Below are positions 49,787-57,765 of a DNA stretch of 64,000 nt, in pieces. Made by a program: the position numbers and the translations under genes. The stretch comes from JALCOL01 sp022649665 (lineage in GTDB: Bacteria > Bacillota > Bacilli > Lactobacillales > Enterococcaceae). Every line of letters starts with the position of its first letter. The first letter of the stretch is position 1. Location: the NCBI GenBank assembly GCA_030372335.1, contig JAUDCW010000003.1; one strand, written 5' to 3'. The notes under the pieces are model-generated. The model was not told the DNA's origin, ran no database searches, and worked only from the letters and a program-made list of their open reading frames with translations.

Positions 49787-51678
49787 TTCCTCGCCCCCTC
49801 TACGATAATATCAATATTATCCAGATCGATATACTTGTCATCAACTCGGTTGTAAAAGACGCCATATTTCTGACGTGAAATCTTTGTTTTAAACTTATTA
49901 CTGCCCATATATTCCTCGAAGGTCCCTGCCTGTTTCCCTGTTTGCGCGTCAATAATAAGCAGCCCGCCTTCAGTCCGTTCAACATTGATGATGTGCCCGC
50001 TGTTCTGCCTAGACCACGACCAGTCAAGCGTCCCGCGTTCACCGGGTTTCATTCGTTTCATGAGTTCCTTTGTGACCACGTGATTGCTGCGTGCCGAAAG
50101 CATTTCTCCTCTCGAGACATTTCCGTCTGTATCCCGCCACATTTCTTTTGGGATCTGATAAACCTGTTTGTATTTTCCGCCTAAGTTCGGGAGCGCCGTT
50201 ACATCATAACCACGTCGTCTTAGCTCATAAGTTGGCGCGCAGCGCTGACAGTTGACCGTATAAGGCTTCACTGTTTTTTCTCGATACTTATCATACTCGC
50301 GGATCAATTTATTGATCTGCGAAACGTAGCCATTAGTAAGTTCGAGAGCCTCTTTACGTTCTTTTGTTCCACTTGGGAGAGACTCCCACCGCTTTTTGGC
50401 TTCTGCGCGTGCCGCTCTCAGCTTATCAATTTCTTTTTGATAAGTGCTGATCTGCTTTCTTTCTGCAGGCGTTCGTCCGAGATAGGCGGGGTTGGCATTG
50501 TGATCGTCGGCTTGACTAACAGACATCTGTTTCCCTTTTTTGACACCGTCCATCAAGATCTCTGGGCTGATCGTCTTTTCGTCACTTTTATTATACACTG
50601 TTTTCTCTTTGTTTAGTGCTTTAAGCTGGCGATCATACTTATCCCACATGGCTTCCGCTTCTTTTTCCGTCATACTGCCCCATTTGCCATCTTCCAGTTT
50701 TTCCATTTGATCCAGCAAATACTGTTTCTTTTGAGCTGGTGTCATTTTGTCAAAGGCTTCGATCTCGTCTAGTCGCCTTTCAAGTGCCGCACGATCCACA
50801 TAAGGAGCGGTCGAACAGCGACAGTTTGGATGCATTGGTGGCACATTTAGCCCAAATGACATTTTTTTGGCCTGAAAAACTTTACCATCAATTGTTTTGC
50901 AAATCGGGCAGGCGGTCGGCTCAGCGATAAACTCATATTCTTCAACGTCATATTGCCGATAGCTTTCTTTTTGGACTGCCGTTTGGGTTCGGGCTGTTTC
51001 TGTTCGCATTAGACGTTCGGCTTCATACTTCGAACTGCCAAAGATATTTCGCAGCTCTCTGGCCATCTCTCGCGGGTTTTTGCCTTGGGTAATCGATCGA
51101 ATAAGCAGTTTATCCAGATCTGCTTTTAAAGCACTTGTGTTCCCCCAGATTCGCTCAGAAAAGGTTGCCCCTTGAAAGCTACCGTTCGCAACGGAATCGA
51201 CGAAACTGCGATAATCTTTGAAAACCGTCTCACCTAATATCCCTGCTTGACGTTTCGCCTCGGCAGTTCCTGCTTTGTCCAGTGTCTGAGCTGTGTATTT
51301 ATCTACATCATCACTCAAAGCGACTAATTCAAGCCCAATTTGTGATTTCAGCAACTCTAAGCGGCTAGTCCGCATTGTGACATTGTAAAGCCGCAACTCG
51401 TCGTTAGCGGTCTTAGAGAAGTTCTTCTCTTTAACATACTCTTTGGCTTTCCTGGCGAATGATTCTACATCCATCTCCAAAGCCTTTTTCTTAGCCTCAG
51501 TTAGCGAGATGCCTTCTTTGCCAGCGAACCGTTCCCAGTTTGCATCGATTTCTTTTTGGATCTGATCAAGTGAACGTTGATACTTTTCAGCAATCACCTT
51601 GGATTGCTTCGCGTCTTCTTTGATCTGCTGCTTGATCCAGTCCTCTTCACGTTTCCGCCAGTAGTCTTGGGAGTTCAT
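49783..51678 (-). CDS. Minor capsid protein, MuF/SPP1 gp7 family, with C-terminal papain-fold (Tox-PL-like) domain
   Basis: The 631-residue protein is about twice the usual MuF length. Residues 1 to about 295 are the gp7/MuF domain, ending in the CPIC...HPNCRC zinc motif (Cys257, Cys260, Cys286, Cys288). A charged coiled linker follows. Residues about 470-610 match the papain-fold toxin/glutamine deamidase (Tox-PL) pattern: NCQRCAPTYELRRRGYDVTA with Cys477, SGHIINV with His562 and IIDAQTG with Asp577. MuF proteins are packed with the DNA and can enter the next host, so the C-terminus may act as a delivered effector. It overlaps the portal gene by one base. Confidence 0.88.
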   Translation of the reverse strand: MNSQDYWRKREEDWIKQQIKEDAKQSKVIAEKYQRSLDQIQKEIDANWERFAGKEGISLTEAKKKALEMDVESFARKAKEYVKEKNFSKTANDELRLYNVTMRTSRLELLKSQIGLELVALSDDVDKYTAQTLDKAGTAEAKRQAGILGETVFKDYRSFVDSVANGSFQGATFSERIWGNTSALKADLDKLLIRSITQGKNPREMARELRNIFGSSKYEAERLMRTETARTQTAVQKESYRQYDVEEYEFIAEPTACPICKTIDGKVFQAKKMSFGLNVPPMHPNCRCSTAPYVDRAALERRLDEIEAFDKMTPAQKKQYLLDQMEKLEDGKWGSMTEKEAEAMWDKYDRQLKALNKEKTVYNKSDEKTISPEILMDGVKKGKQMSVSQADDHNANPAYLGRTPAERKQISTYQKEIDKLRAARAEAKKRWESLPSGTKERKEALELTNGYVSQINKLIREYDKYREKTVKPYTVNCQRCAPTYELRRRGYDVTALPNLGGKYKQVYQIPKEMWRDTDGNVSRGEMLSARSNHVVTKELMKRMKPGERGTLDWSWSRQNSGHIINVERTEGGLLIIDAQTGKQAGTFEEYMGSNKFKTKISRQKYGVFYNRVDDKYIDLDNIDIIVEGARK

Positions 51679-53057
51679 TATTCGTCACCGACTTCCAGGC
51701 TTTCTTCCTGCTTAATATTTTTCTCAAAGTCATAGGCTGGCACCGTCCCCGTTTTTGGCGTTTCTTTCTTGATCTTTTCCATCTCAGCTTGAACGTCAGA
51801 CACGATTGATAGAACAGATAAGGCGGTTTCTTCACTGGTTACGCCCATTAGCTGTGTAGCCGTCTGAGCTTCTTCCAGCAAGTTCTTTGGCTGGTTACGG
51901 GTAAACGTGTACTCAATATTCTTCCACTCATCAGACTGCGATTCCGAGATGTTTGTGCGTAAACTAAAAAATAGCTTGTAGCGTTTGTTCAGCGAGGATT
52001 GGAACTTGCGCTGAAACGCTAAAGCTAAATTGCTCATGGCCTCTAATTTGTAGGCCAATGATGTCCCCGAGGAATTGCCAAAAGTCTCATCCGAGATATT
52101 GGCCACCATTGACGTTTGAAAAATTAATTTTTGCAGCCGATTTAGGAGATTTTCCGTTTGGGCATCACTGTCTGGTTTGTCTAAAAATTCAACCTGCAGT
52201 TTGTCGCTATCGCCACCAAAGTAATTAATGATTCGGTTATCGCGAATGGTCTTTAGGTCTTCTTTTTCAAGCTCGGCACCTATAAATTTTAGATAGCTGT
52301 CGCTGAAATAATCCACATCGTTTGCTTTCTCAGAAAGAGCTTTATTAAAGGCGTTCATCATCGAAATAACTGATTCAAATACACCTAATCGCTCCTCGTT
52401 CAAAAACCATTCCGTGATTGGCAAATCATCATAGACATTTTTAGTTTCTTTCCCCAATTTTAATTCAGCAATCGAACCAGACAGCTCGCGTTTAGCACCC
52501 AAAGTGTAAAGTTCTCCGACTAGTTTATCTTTATCATCAAGGCCGTAACGCACAGCAAAAAGAGGCTTCTGTTCGATCGTCGTATCATAGACCAAAAACA
52601 TATTTTCCGGGCTGTTGTAGACCATACAAGTTTCCGCATTTTCGTTTTGATACAACAACTCGTAAGACCTGCCATAAACACAAGCCATCTTCGCCAATTC
52701 GCTTTCTTCATCCTCGGCATCGTTCAAATTATCAAAATCACTGATTATCGCATTAATCTCATCGATTGGATGAGATTTTTTCACCGGGATCCCGTTGAAA
52801 TAGCCGGTAAAAGTATCCGTGATAAATTTTGCAAAATTGACTGCTAGCCGATTATCTGGCTTGTATTGATCTTTCTTGGCAAGATCAAATATTTCGGTCT
52901 GCCCCTTGTACATATCCATCAAGTATTTGTATCGCGGCAATTCCATTTGATGGATCCGCATGAATTTCATCACGACTTCTTCCGTGATAGTTTCTTCTTT
53001 GTCAAACTCCATAATCGTTGGAGGTTTGAATCCACCCCGAAACTCTTTAAACAGCAT
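51678..53057 (-). CDS. Portal protein (SPP1 gp6 family)
   Basis: The 459-residue protein has the SPP1-type portal pattern: KPDNRLAVNFAKFITDTFTGYFNGIPV early, a VYDTTIEQKPLFAVRYG wing and MSNLALAFQRKFQSSLNKRY in the C-terminal stem/crown. It forms the dodecameric DNA channel. The start codon abuts the terL stop (TAAATG) with AAAGGAGGT upstream, so the two are translationally coupled. Confidence 0.93.
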   Translation of the reverse strand: MLFKEFRGGFKPPTIMEFDKEETITEEVVMKFMRIHQMELPRYKYLMDMYKGQTEIFDLAKKDQYKPDNRLAVNFAKFITDTFTGYFNGIPVKKSHPIDEINAIISDFDNLNDAEDEESELAKMACVYGRSYELLYQNENAETCMVYNSPENMFLVYDTTIEQKPLFAVRYGLDDKDKLVGELYTLGAKRELSGSIAELKLGKETKNVYDDLPITEWFLNEERLGVFESVISMMNAFNKALSEKANDVDYFSDSYLKFIGAELEKEDLKTIRDNRIINYFGGDSDKLQVEFLDKPDSDAQTENLLNRLQKLIFQTSMVANISDETFGNSSGTSLAYKLEAMSNLALAFQRKFQSSLNKRYKLFFSLRTNISESQSDEWKNIEYTFTRNQPKNLLEEAQTATQLMGVTSEETALSVLSIVSDVQAEMEKIKKETPKTGTVPAYDFEKNIKQEESLEVGDE

Positions 53058-54335
53058 TTACAAACCTCCTTTGAATGATTTAAGTCTTGATTTTTGTTTC
53101 ATATCCTCGCTGAACGCATATCTTGTCGCGTCAATCGCATGGTTGTCTTTATCTTCTAGCCGCGGCTTTGGATTACCATCTTTGTCTGTCTGGTAATCGA
53201 TATTTTCAAATTCTTTTGCGATATTTGGTGTCCGCTTGGGATCGATGCAAATGAAATCAAGATCATCTAGCCACTGCTCGCCGTATTCGACGCTGTCAGG
53301 ACCTTTCTTAACGCCTTTGATACGCTTTAAACCATGTTCCAATTGCAATTCAGCAATTGACTTGGGTTCAGCAGAATCAGCAAAAATTGTGTCTGATTGA
53401 TAACTGCGTCCCGTTGTCCACTCAGCAAATTTCCGGTTACTGATTTTCTGGCCGTAAAACTCATCAATCGCATAGATCCCATTTTTCTTCTTGTCATAAT
53501 GCCAGCGGACAAAAGCCAATGGATCCGTTGCATAACCGAAATCGACACCATTCCGGATATTGTCAAAATTAGCGATCATCTCATTGGTGATGAAGCCAGC
53601 TTCGACCTGTAGGTTATCGAACGGCACTACCCCAGAACCAATCGCTTTGCCTTCGTATTCCCACTCGTAGCGCCGAATATTACGCGCTTTCGCGGTCTCA
53701 GCTTCTTCGATGAAGGCTTTTGATATAAATGGATTATCGAGATACGTTGTATGATGGACAAACGTGTTCACTGGCTGAAAGCTGGTCTCGTATTTCTTGT
53801 TTACCCACGACTGCTTCCGCTTGGGCGGGTTATAGCTGTAGAAAAACTTATAAAAAAGACCCTCACCAAGCTCCCCACGTAAAAGTGAGTTGGTAATGGT
53901 CTTCACATCATCTTCGGTTTTAAACTCGGCCAGCTCTTCGATCCAAGCGATCGCAAAAGGAAAACGGCTGTCTTTCAAAGACTTGATTCGTTCCGGGTTC
54001 TGAGCACCACGAAAAGCAATATAATTGCCACGCGGAAGATATGTGATCCGCATTGGGCTTTTGGTCACCTTGAAATAGGCCCTGACGCCTTGCTGCTCGA
54101 TCGCCCATTTGATCTGTTCAAAAACAGATAGCTCAATCGTATTATCAACGTGCCGAATAGCCACCGCATTGACTGCGTAGCGCATGATTAGCTGCACAAG
54201 AATATGAGCGATATCGGAGGATTTCCCAGAACCCCGGCCGCCTTTTTCAACAACGTGAAGGACATTGGGGTTAAGTGCCGCTTTCCAGGTTTCATGAAAT
54301 GCTGCGGGTAAGAATTCAGATAATTTCTTAGTCAT
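53058..54335 (-). CDS. terL: Terminase large subunit
   Basis: The 425-residue packaging motor has an N-terminal ATPase domain with Walker A GGRGSGKS (32-39) and Walker B FAIAWIEELAE, the coupling motif FFYSYNPP, and a C-terminal nuclease domain with GVDFGYATDP and the closing acidic DNHAIDATRY. It belongs to the Terminase_3/PBSX group. The ATG at 54335 is chosen from a GGGAG site and overlaps terS by eight bases. Confidence 0.95.
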   Translation of the reverse strand: MTKKLSEFLPAAFHETWKAALNPNVLHVVEKGGRGSGKSSDIAHILVQLIMRYAVNAVAIRHVDNTIELSVFEQIKWAIEQQGVRAYFKVTKSPMRITYLPRGNYIAFRGAQNPERIKSLKDSRFPFAIAWIEELAEFKTEDDVKTITNSLLRGELGEGLFYKFFYSYNPPKRKQSWVNKKYETSFQPVNTFVHHTTYLDNPFISKAFIEEAETAKARNIRRYEWEYEGKAIGSGVVPFDNLQVEAGFITNEMIANFDNIRNGVDFGYATDPLAFVRWHYDKKKNGIYAIDEFYGQKISNRKFAEWTTGRSYQSDTIFADSAEPKSIAELQLEHGLKRIKGVKKGPDSVEYGEQWLDDLDFICIDPKRTPNIAKEFENIDYQTDKDGNPKPRLEDKDNHAIDATRYAFSEDMKQKSRLKSFKGGL

Positions 54336-54840
54336 CGGGGTCACTCCCAATGTCGTCAATGAAAGTCACCTTCGCCGCAGTACTCACGTCTAATTTATCA
54401 TTGAACATTCCGAGATGTCGAGCCAACATCTCAAGCGAGCGAGTCTTATCAGCAACTTTTACTTCTCGTTCTGTGGTGTTGACGTTGCCCCAAGAATCTT
54501 TGACCTTAATACTCTGAATCACCGCCAAATCATCTTTGCTAGCATCCTGCAACACTTCTCCTGTCTTTGGATCGACTAGATCGGTAACATTGACGAAAGC
54601 GATTCTTGCCAATTCCTGCAATACTCGATCCTGTGTGATGCCGGTTCTTGCCGATCGCTGAGCCATTGCTTTTTCTATTTGTTCGTGAATATGAGGTTTT
54701 CTGAGGTTTTCAGCGCCTATCTCTGTCGCGCTATCAACGCTGTAACCGGCTCTAATTGCCGCTTGTGTGGCGTTCAAGTCGATTAGGTATTCCTCGATGA
54801 AACGTTTTTGTTTCGCCGTTAAGTTAGTTTTTTTGGCCAT
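54328..54840 (-). CDS. terS: Terminase small subunit
   Basis: The 170-residue protein matches Terminase_2: an N-terminal helix-turn-helix with LTAKQKRFIEEYLIDLNATQ and AAIRAGYS, then a central helical oligomerisation part (LARIAFVNVTDLVD). It recognises the packaging site and recruits TerL. The ATG at 54840 (MAKKTN) lies after GAAGG; longer starts would run through the terminator upstream. Confidence 0.93.
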   Translation of the reverse strand: MAKKTNLTAKQKRFIEEYLIDLNATQAAIRAGYSVDSATEIGAENLRKPHIHEQIEKAMAQRSARTGITQDRVLQELARIAFVNVTDLVDPKTGEVLQDASKDDLAVIQSIKVKDSWGNVNTTEREVKVADKTRSLEMLARHLGMFNDKLDVSTAAKVTFIDDIGSDPDD

Positions 54841-54862
54841 TCCGCCACACCTTCTTTCTAAC

Positions 54863-54896
54863 ATAGAAAAAAGACGACCCACGGGGGGGCGTCTCC
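54863..54896 (-). terminator. Terminator upstream of terS
   Basis: On the minus strand AGACGCCC and GGGTCGTCT form a hairpin with one bulge, followed by TTTTTT. It separates the small CxxC gene from the packaging genes. Confidence 0.7.
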
Positions 54897-54900
54897 AACA

Positions 54901-55047
54901 TTACTTTTTATTTTGCTTATTTACTTCCAATTGACACTCCTTGCAAATACCGTTATGGTAATCACCTTTTGTGCTGTTATGATAAAAATCGGCTAGCCGC
55001 TTCTCTTTACCACATCGGGTACAAACTTTCTTTAGGGGTGCTGGCAT
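54901..55047 (-). CDS. Small CxxC...CxxC zinc-ribbon protein, 48 aa
   Basis: The 48-residue protein (MPAPLKKVCTRCGKEKRLAD) has Cys9, Cys12, Cys35 and Cys38 in a zinc-ribbon spacing (CTRC and CKEC) and a basic tail. Ribosome site GAGGAGGG precedes the ATG. It lies where many related phages carry an HNH endonuclease gene before terS, and the two CxxC pairs resemble the zinc part of such enzymes, but no HNH residues are present. It follows an extended -10 promoter and is closed by a terminator. Confidence 0.75.
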   Translation of the reverse strand: MPAPLKKVCTRCGKEKRLADFYHNSTKGDYHNGICKECQLEVNKQNKK

Positions 55048-55074
55048 GTTGAATCCCTCCTCTCCGGTGTATTC

Positions 55075-55083
55075 AGTATAACA
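55075..55083 (-). promoter_or_regulatory. Candidate late promoter, extended -10
   Basis: On the minus strand TGTTATACT is an extended -10 element. The -35 position reads TGCGAC, a poor match, which would fit a promoter needing an activator such as the ArpU-like protein encoded just upstream. Confidence 0.5.
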
Positions 55084-55189
55084 AAGTACCGGCTAATGTC
55101 GCAGATAAATAGCAGAGGATTTTTCGAGTTTTATTTCACGCTATCATTCTATCTTTTAAAATCGGCGCATTCAAGGCAGCGTTTGTGCA

Positions 55190-55714
55190 TTAGTGGGTAA
55201 ATACGATCTGCTCCAGATCATCCAGGCTGTCGATCCCGAAGAGAAAGATTGAAAGCTCTTTGCTTGCACGGCTTTCATCCCGTCTGATTGTTGATTCGTC
55301 CACATTGTAGAATTCCGCCAAGTCGACTTTATTTAGCTTATTCTGCGAAAGATACAACTTATTAAGCACCTCGCTTCGGCGTTGCATAGCTATTCCATTG
55401 TTTTTGCAGTAGGCGTAATAAGAACCCCAGGTAGCATCGAAATAATCCAGCATCTTTTTCGTCTTTGCTTTATATTTCATCAGCGCTTTAAGATTTAATT
55501 CCTCAGGATCAAAAATCACATTTTCATAATTATCCAAGTCATCAATGATCTCTTCACAATGTTTTTGGAGCCAGCGATAATTTTTAAGCAGTAGACGGGT
55601 ATTTCGCAATCGCCAATCTCGCTTTGCCTTATCAGGGGTAATCTTCTTGTGTTCTTTCAACACGGCTTTTGCAATTATTTCCAATTGTTGTTTGGTTAAA
55701 TTATCATTCGCCAC
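55190..55714 (-). CDS. ArpU-family late transcription regulator
   Basis: The 174-residue protein fits the ArpU family of phage regulators, with sigma-factor-like C-terminal helices (LSQNKLNKVDLAEFYNVDES, then TIRRDESRASKEL) that bind DNA. Members control late or structural gene expression, and it lies exactly between the middle genes and the packaging genes. The ribosome site is weak and rather distant from the ATG. A TGTTATACT promoter lies downstream, before the packaging genes, as a possible target. Confidence 0.85.
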   Translation of the reverse strand: MANDNLTKQQLEIIAKAVLKEHKKITPDKAKRDWRLRNTRLLLKNYRWLQKHCEEIIDDLDNYENVIFDPEELNLKALMKYKAKTKKMLDYFDATWGSYYAYCKNNGIAMQRRSEVLNKLYLSQNKLNKVDLAEFYNVDESTIRRDESRASKELSIFLFGIDSLDDLEQIVFTH

Positions 55715-55802
55715 AGTATATTACCCCCGATAATTTAGATTTTCCATTTAATGCCCATCTATCATTCATCCATAATATGCACATCACCTAAGCCACCCCT
55801 TA

Positions 55803-55859
55803 TGCTATAATTGGTTTGACGGAACCATTATGCGCGCGGCTCAGGCTGTGCGTTTTTTT
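55803..55859 (+). promoter_or_regulatory. Short plus-strand unit: extended -10 promoter plus terminator, no gene
   Basis: TGCTATAAT at 55803-55811 is a perfect extended -10. A hairpin, CGCGCGGC with GCTGTGCG across TCAG (55833-55852), follows and is continued by seven T. Any transcript would be about 40 nt, antisense in direction to all neighbours, and has no room for a protein. It may be a small RNA or a roadblock between middle and late genes. Confidence 0.5.
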
Positions 55860-55862
55860 GTT

Positions 55863-55982
55863 TTATTCAGAGCCGCCCAGCAGCCGAATCGCTTCTCGGA
55901 TCCGGCTTATTTGTGCTGCTGTCAAATCATCCTCTGCGATCATTTCACGCAGCAGCTCGATTGCGATATCGTTATTGATCAT
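55863..55982 (-). CDS. Small hypothetical protein, 39 aa
   Basis: The 39-residue protein (MINNDIAIELLREMIAEDDL) is helical and acidic. The ATG at 55982 follows GGAGGACCAAT, and the gene overlaps the preceding one by 11 bases, so coupled translation is likely. I do not recognise it. It ends right next to the T-run of the plus-strand terminator. Confidence 0.65.
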   Translation of the reverse strand: MINNDIAIELLREMIAEDDLTAAQISRIREAIRLLGGSE

Positions 55983-56223
55983 ATTGGTCCTCCATAAATC
56001 TGTCCACGTCAAACGGCCGAATATATGCGACTGACGCTTCGGGTTTGCTATAAATATATGCGTACTTTTCAAGCATTTCCCAATCATCGTACTCAAGATC
56101 AAACAGTTCTTTCAGTTCTTCCGGAAATCCTACCTTTAAATGCTTTCTGACGTCGCATTTGCTGTTCATAATGTTTTTCATTTTGATCGGTTTGCCGTAA
56201 TAGTTTTTATCGTTATCGATCAT
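55972..56223 (-). CDS. Hypothetical phage protein, 83 aa
   Basis: The 83-residue protein (MIDNDKNYYGKPIKMKNIMN) has an acidic C-terminal half (VDRFMEDQYDQ). No known fold is recognised. GGAGGAGG before the ATG at 56223 fixes the start. It overlaps neighbours on both sides by 11 bases as part of the packed middle gene block. Confidence 0.7.
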   Translation of the reverse strand: MIDNDKNYYGKPIKMKNIMNSKCDVRKHLKVGFPEELKELFDLEYDDWEMLEKYAYIYSKPEASVAYIRPFDVDRFMEDQYDQ

Positions 56224-56410
56224 ATTCCTCCTCCAATTTAACCGCCACCATCGCCCTGCTAGGTTTCTTCCGCCGCTCAAAACGTTTCATCGCAGTCGGC
56301 GTCGCCATCCACTTGACCGAGTCCGTTTTGATCCCCAGTCGCTCGGCGCACTCCTCAGCGGTGCCGATACATTTGATTTCTTCACCCTTGTAGATTGCGT
56401 ATTCGGTCAT
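56213..56410 (-). CDS. Small phage protein, 65 aa
   Basis: The 65-residue protein starts MTEYAIYKGEEIKCIGTAEE and continues with a helix and KWMATPTAMKRFERRK. Proteins with this opening (MTEYA-x-YKGD-x-GTAEECA) are frequent in phages of lactobacilli, enterococci and Listeria; the role is unknown. The ATG overlaps the stop of the gene before it (ATGA), with GGAGG upstream. Confidence 0.75.
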   Translation of the reverse strand: MTEYAIYKGEEIKCIGTAEECAERLGIKTDSVKWMATPTAMKRFERRKKPSRAMVAVKLEEEYDR

Positions 56411-56955
56411 GCGGGTCCTCCGCTTATTCGTTCATCCACAATTTCATTAGCGATCTCTATTAGTTTGTTTGCAAATTCAATCGCGTCGTACGCCGTCAAC
56501 CTTGTTTGGCTTTCTCCATGACCACAGTTTTCTTCGTCGACGGTTATCAGAACAAGTTCCCCGGTATTTTCGCAGCGTATAGTGTCTTCTTGAAAAACAG
56601 GATCTTTGAACACTTTCGTTTTATCAATGCCTTTATTCGGTTCCCTTTTCATGATCTCGTTGACGGTCTTCATCAGCTTATCCGCATTTGCGAGCGCGTC
56701 TTTTAGCGTCAAACCGGGACATTCCACCTTCTCTTCCGCTTCATATCTTTCTTCTGCTTTAATCAGACGATCAATGTATTCTCGCGCTTTCTCCAAGTCT
56801 TCGATGCCGTTCTTATTTTCGTAACGCATAATGTATTTCATTACATTCAATTTCATTCCGCCGCGAAACTGTTCCTTCGTCGCGGTCAAGCGAAAAGCTT
56901 CTATTACGTCGATTGTTCCTTTTTGGTAGTAGTCTGGTTCGATTGCGTTAGTCAT
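56407..56955 (-). CDS. DUF3310-domain phage protein
   Basis: The 182-residue protein has an N-terminal DUF3310 domain (IEPDYYQKGTIDVIEAFRLT, LNVMKYIMRYENKNGIEDLE and KAREYIDRLI). This domain is often called a nucleotide kinase-like protein in phages, with little proof. The C-terminal ~100 residues have no match I know. GAAGGAGGAAGAAG precedes the ATG at 56955, which overlaps the previous stop by four bases. Confidence 0.82.
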   Translation of the reverse strand: MTNAIEPDYYQKGTIDVIEAFRLTATKEQFRGGMKLNVMKYIMRYENKNGIEDLEKAREYIDRLIKAEERYEAEEKVECPGLTLKDALANADKLMKTVNEIMKREPNKGIDKTKVFKDPVFQEDTIRCENTGELVLITVDEENCGHGESQTRLTAYDAIEFANKLIEIANEIVDERISGGPA

Positions 56956-57332
56956 TCTTCTTCCTCCTTCAATAATCCGCGCGCATTGAGCCATTCCCAC
57001 TCTTGATCAAAATACAGATCGATATGCTCGTAAACGCTGCGGCGTTTGCTTGCCGGATAGTTTTGATATCTGATAAAGATCTCTTTTTTAACTCCATCAT
57101 CTATATAGCGGACACGGTACCCATACGGCCCAGATTTCTTAATGTTAACCGCTCGGCGGCAGATCTGTTTCAACTCTTCTTTAGTCGTGATCAAACGAAA
57201 ACTATCGATGATATCGTTGCAGTTGCCTACCGTTTTAGTTCTGCCGCTCCAATCGTCATTGCAATACCGACAACTCCATACCGGCAAGCGTCGCGCTGCC
57301 TCCTCTTCCGCAAATAGCGAGGTTTGTTCCAT
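56952..57332 (-). CDS. Hypothetical phage protein, 126 aa
   Basis: The 126-residue protein (MEQTSLFAEEEAARRLPVWS) has a CRYCN cysteine pair near residue 21, and a second half rich in aromatic and basic residues (YGYRVRYIDDGVKKEIFIRY). Its middle phrase IDSFRLITTKEELKQ is similar to a stretch in the next protein (IEAFRLTATKEQFRG), hinting at a shared element. No function is assigned. It overlaps the DUF3310 gene by four bases. Confidence 0.7.
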   Translation of the reverse strand: MEQTSLFAEEEAARRLPVWSCRYCNDDWSGRTKTVGNCNDIIDSFRLITTKEELKQICRRAVNIKKSGPYGYRVRYIDDGVKKEIFIRYQNYPASKRRSVYEHIDLYFDQEWEWLNARGLLKEEEE

Positions 57333-57365
57333 GCAGTTCGCCTTCTTCCTCCTTCAAAGCTGTGG

Positions 57366-57536
57366 TTAGCGGACTAAATTTTTTATTTCTTCTAATCTTT
57401 TCAAGGTATATTCAACATCGGCAGGCGTGATAGTGTTTGCATACAAAGCTTGAATTTGCTTTATATCAACCATCAAGTCAACTTTTTTATTCCATTCTTT
57501 TTTTGTTTTTGGTAAAAATGTCAGCATTTTAGGCAT
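57366..57536 (-). CDS. Small hypothetical protein, 56 aa
   Basis: The 56-residue helical protein (MPKMLTFLPKTKKEWNKKVD) ends in a charged helix (TLKRLEEIKNLVR). AGGAGGG lies nine bases before the ATG at 57536; an ATG three codons earlier touches that site. No family is recognised. Confidence 0.65.
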   Translation of the reverse strand: MPKMLTFLPKTKKEWNKKVDLMVDIKQIQALYANTITPADVEYTLKRLEEIKNLVR

Positions 57537-57586
57537 TCCCTTCATCCCTCCTATTCCTTTAAATCGGTCGTTAACGTTTTTTTAAT

Positions 57587-57751
57587 TTAGTCTTCTTCAT
57601 CATCATCATTTACAAGACTTAAATGAAATTTCAACGCTTTTTCATATTCTTCGTCAGTCATTTTTTCGTCTAATCCGGGATAAAAACCGGCAAGGGTTTT
57701 AATCCCGTATACCTCGCTTAATTCGTAAAATAAATCTCGTCTAGTTTTCAT
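57587..57751 (-). CDS. Small acidic hypothetical protein, 54 aa
   Basis: The 54-residue protein (MKTRRDLFYELSEVYGIKTL) is helical and ends in an acidic run (NDDDEED). An AAAGGAG ribosome site precedes it. Very acidic small phage proteins of this kind can be DNA mimics or anti-host factors, but nothing specific supports that here. Confidence 0.65.
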   Translation of the reverse strand: MKTRRDLFYELSEVYGIKTLAGFYPGLDEKMTDEEYEKALKFHLSLVNDDDEED

Positions 57752-57765
57752 TCGCCCGTACTCCT

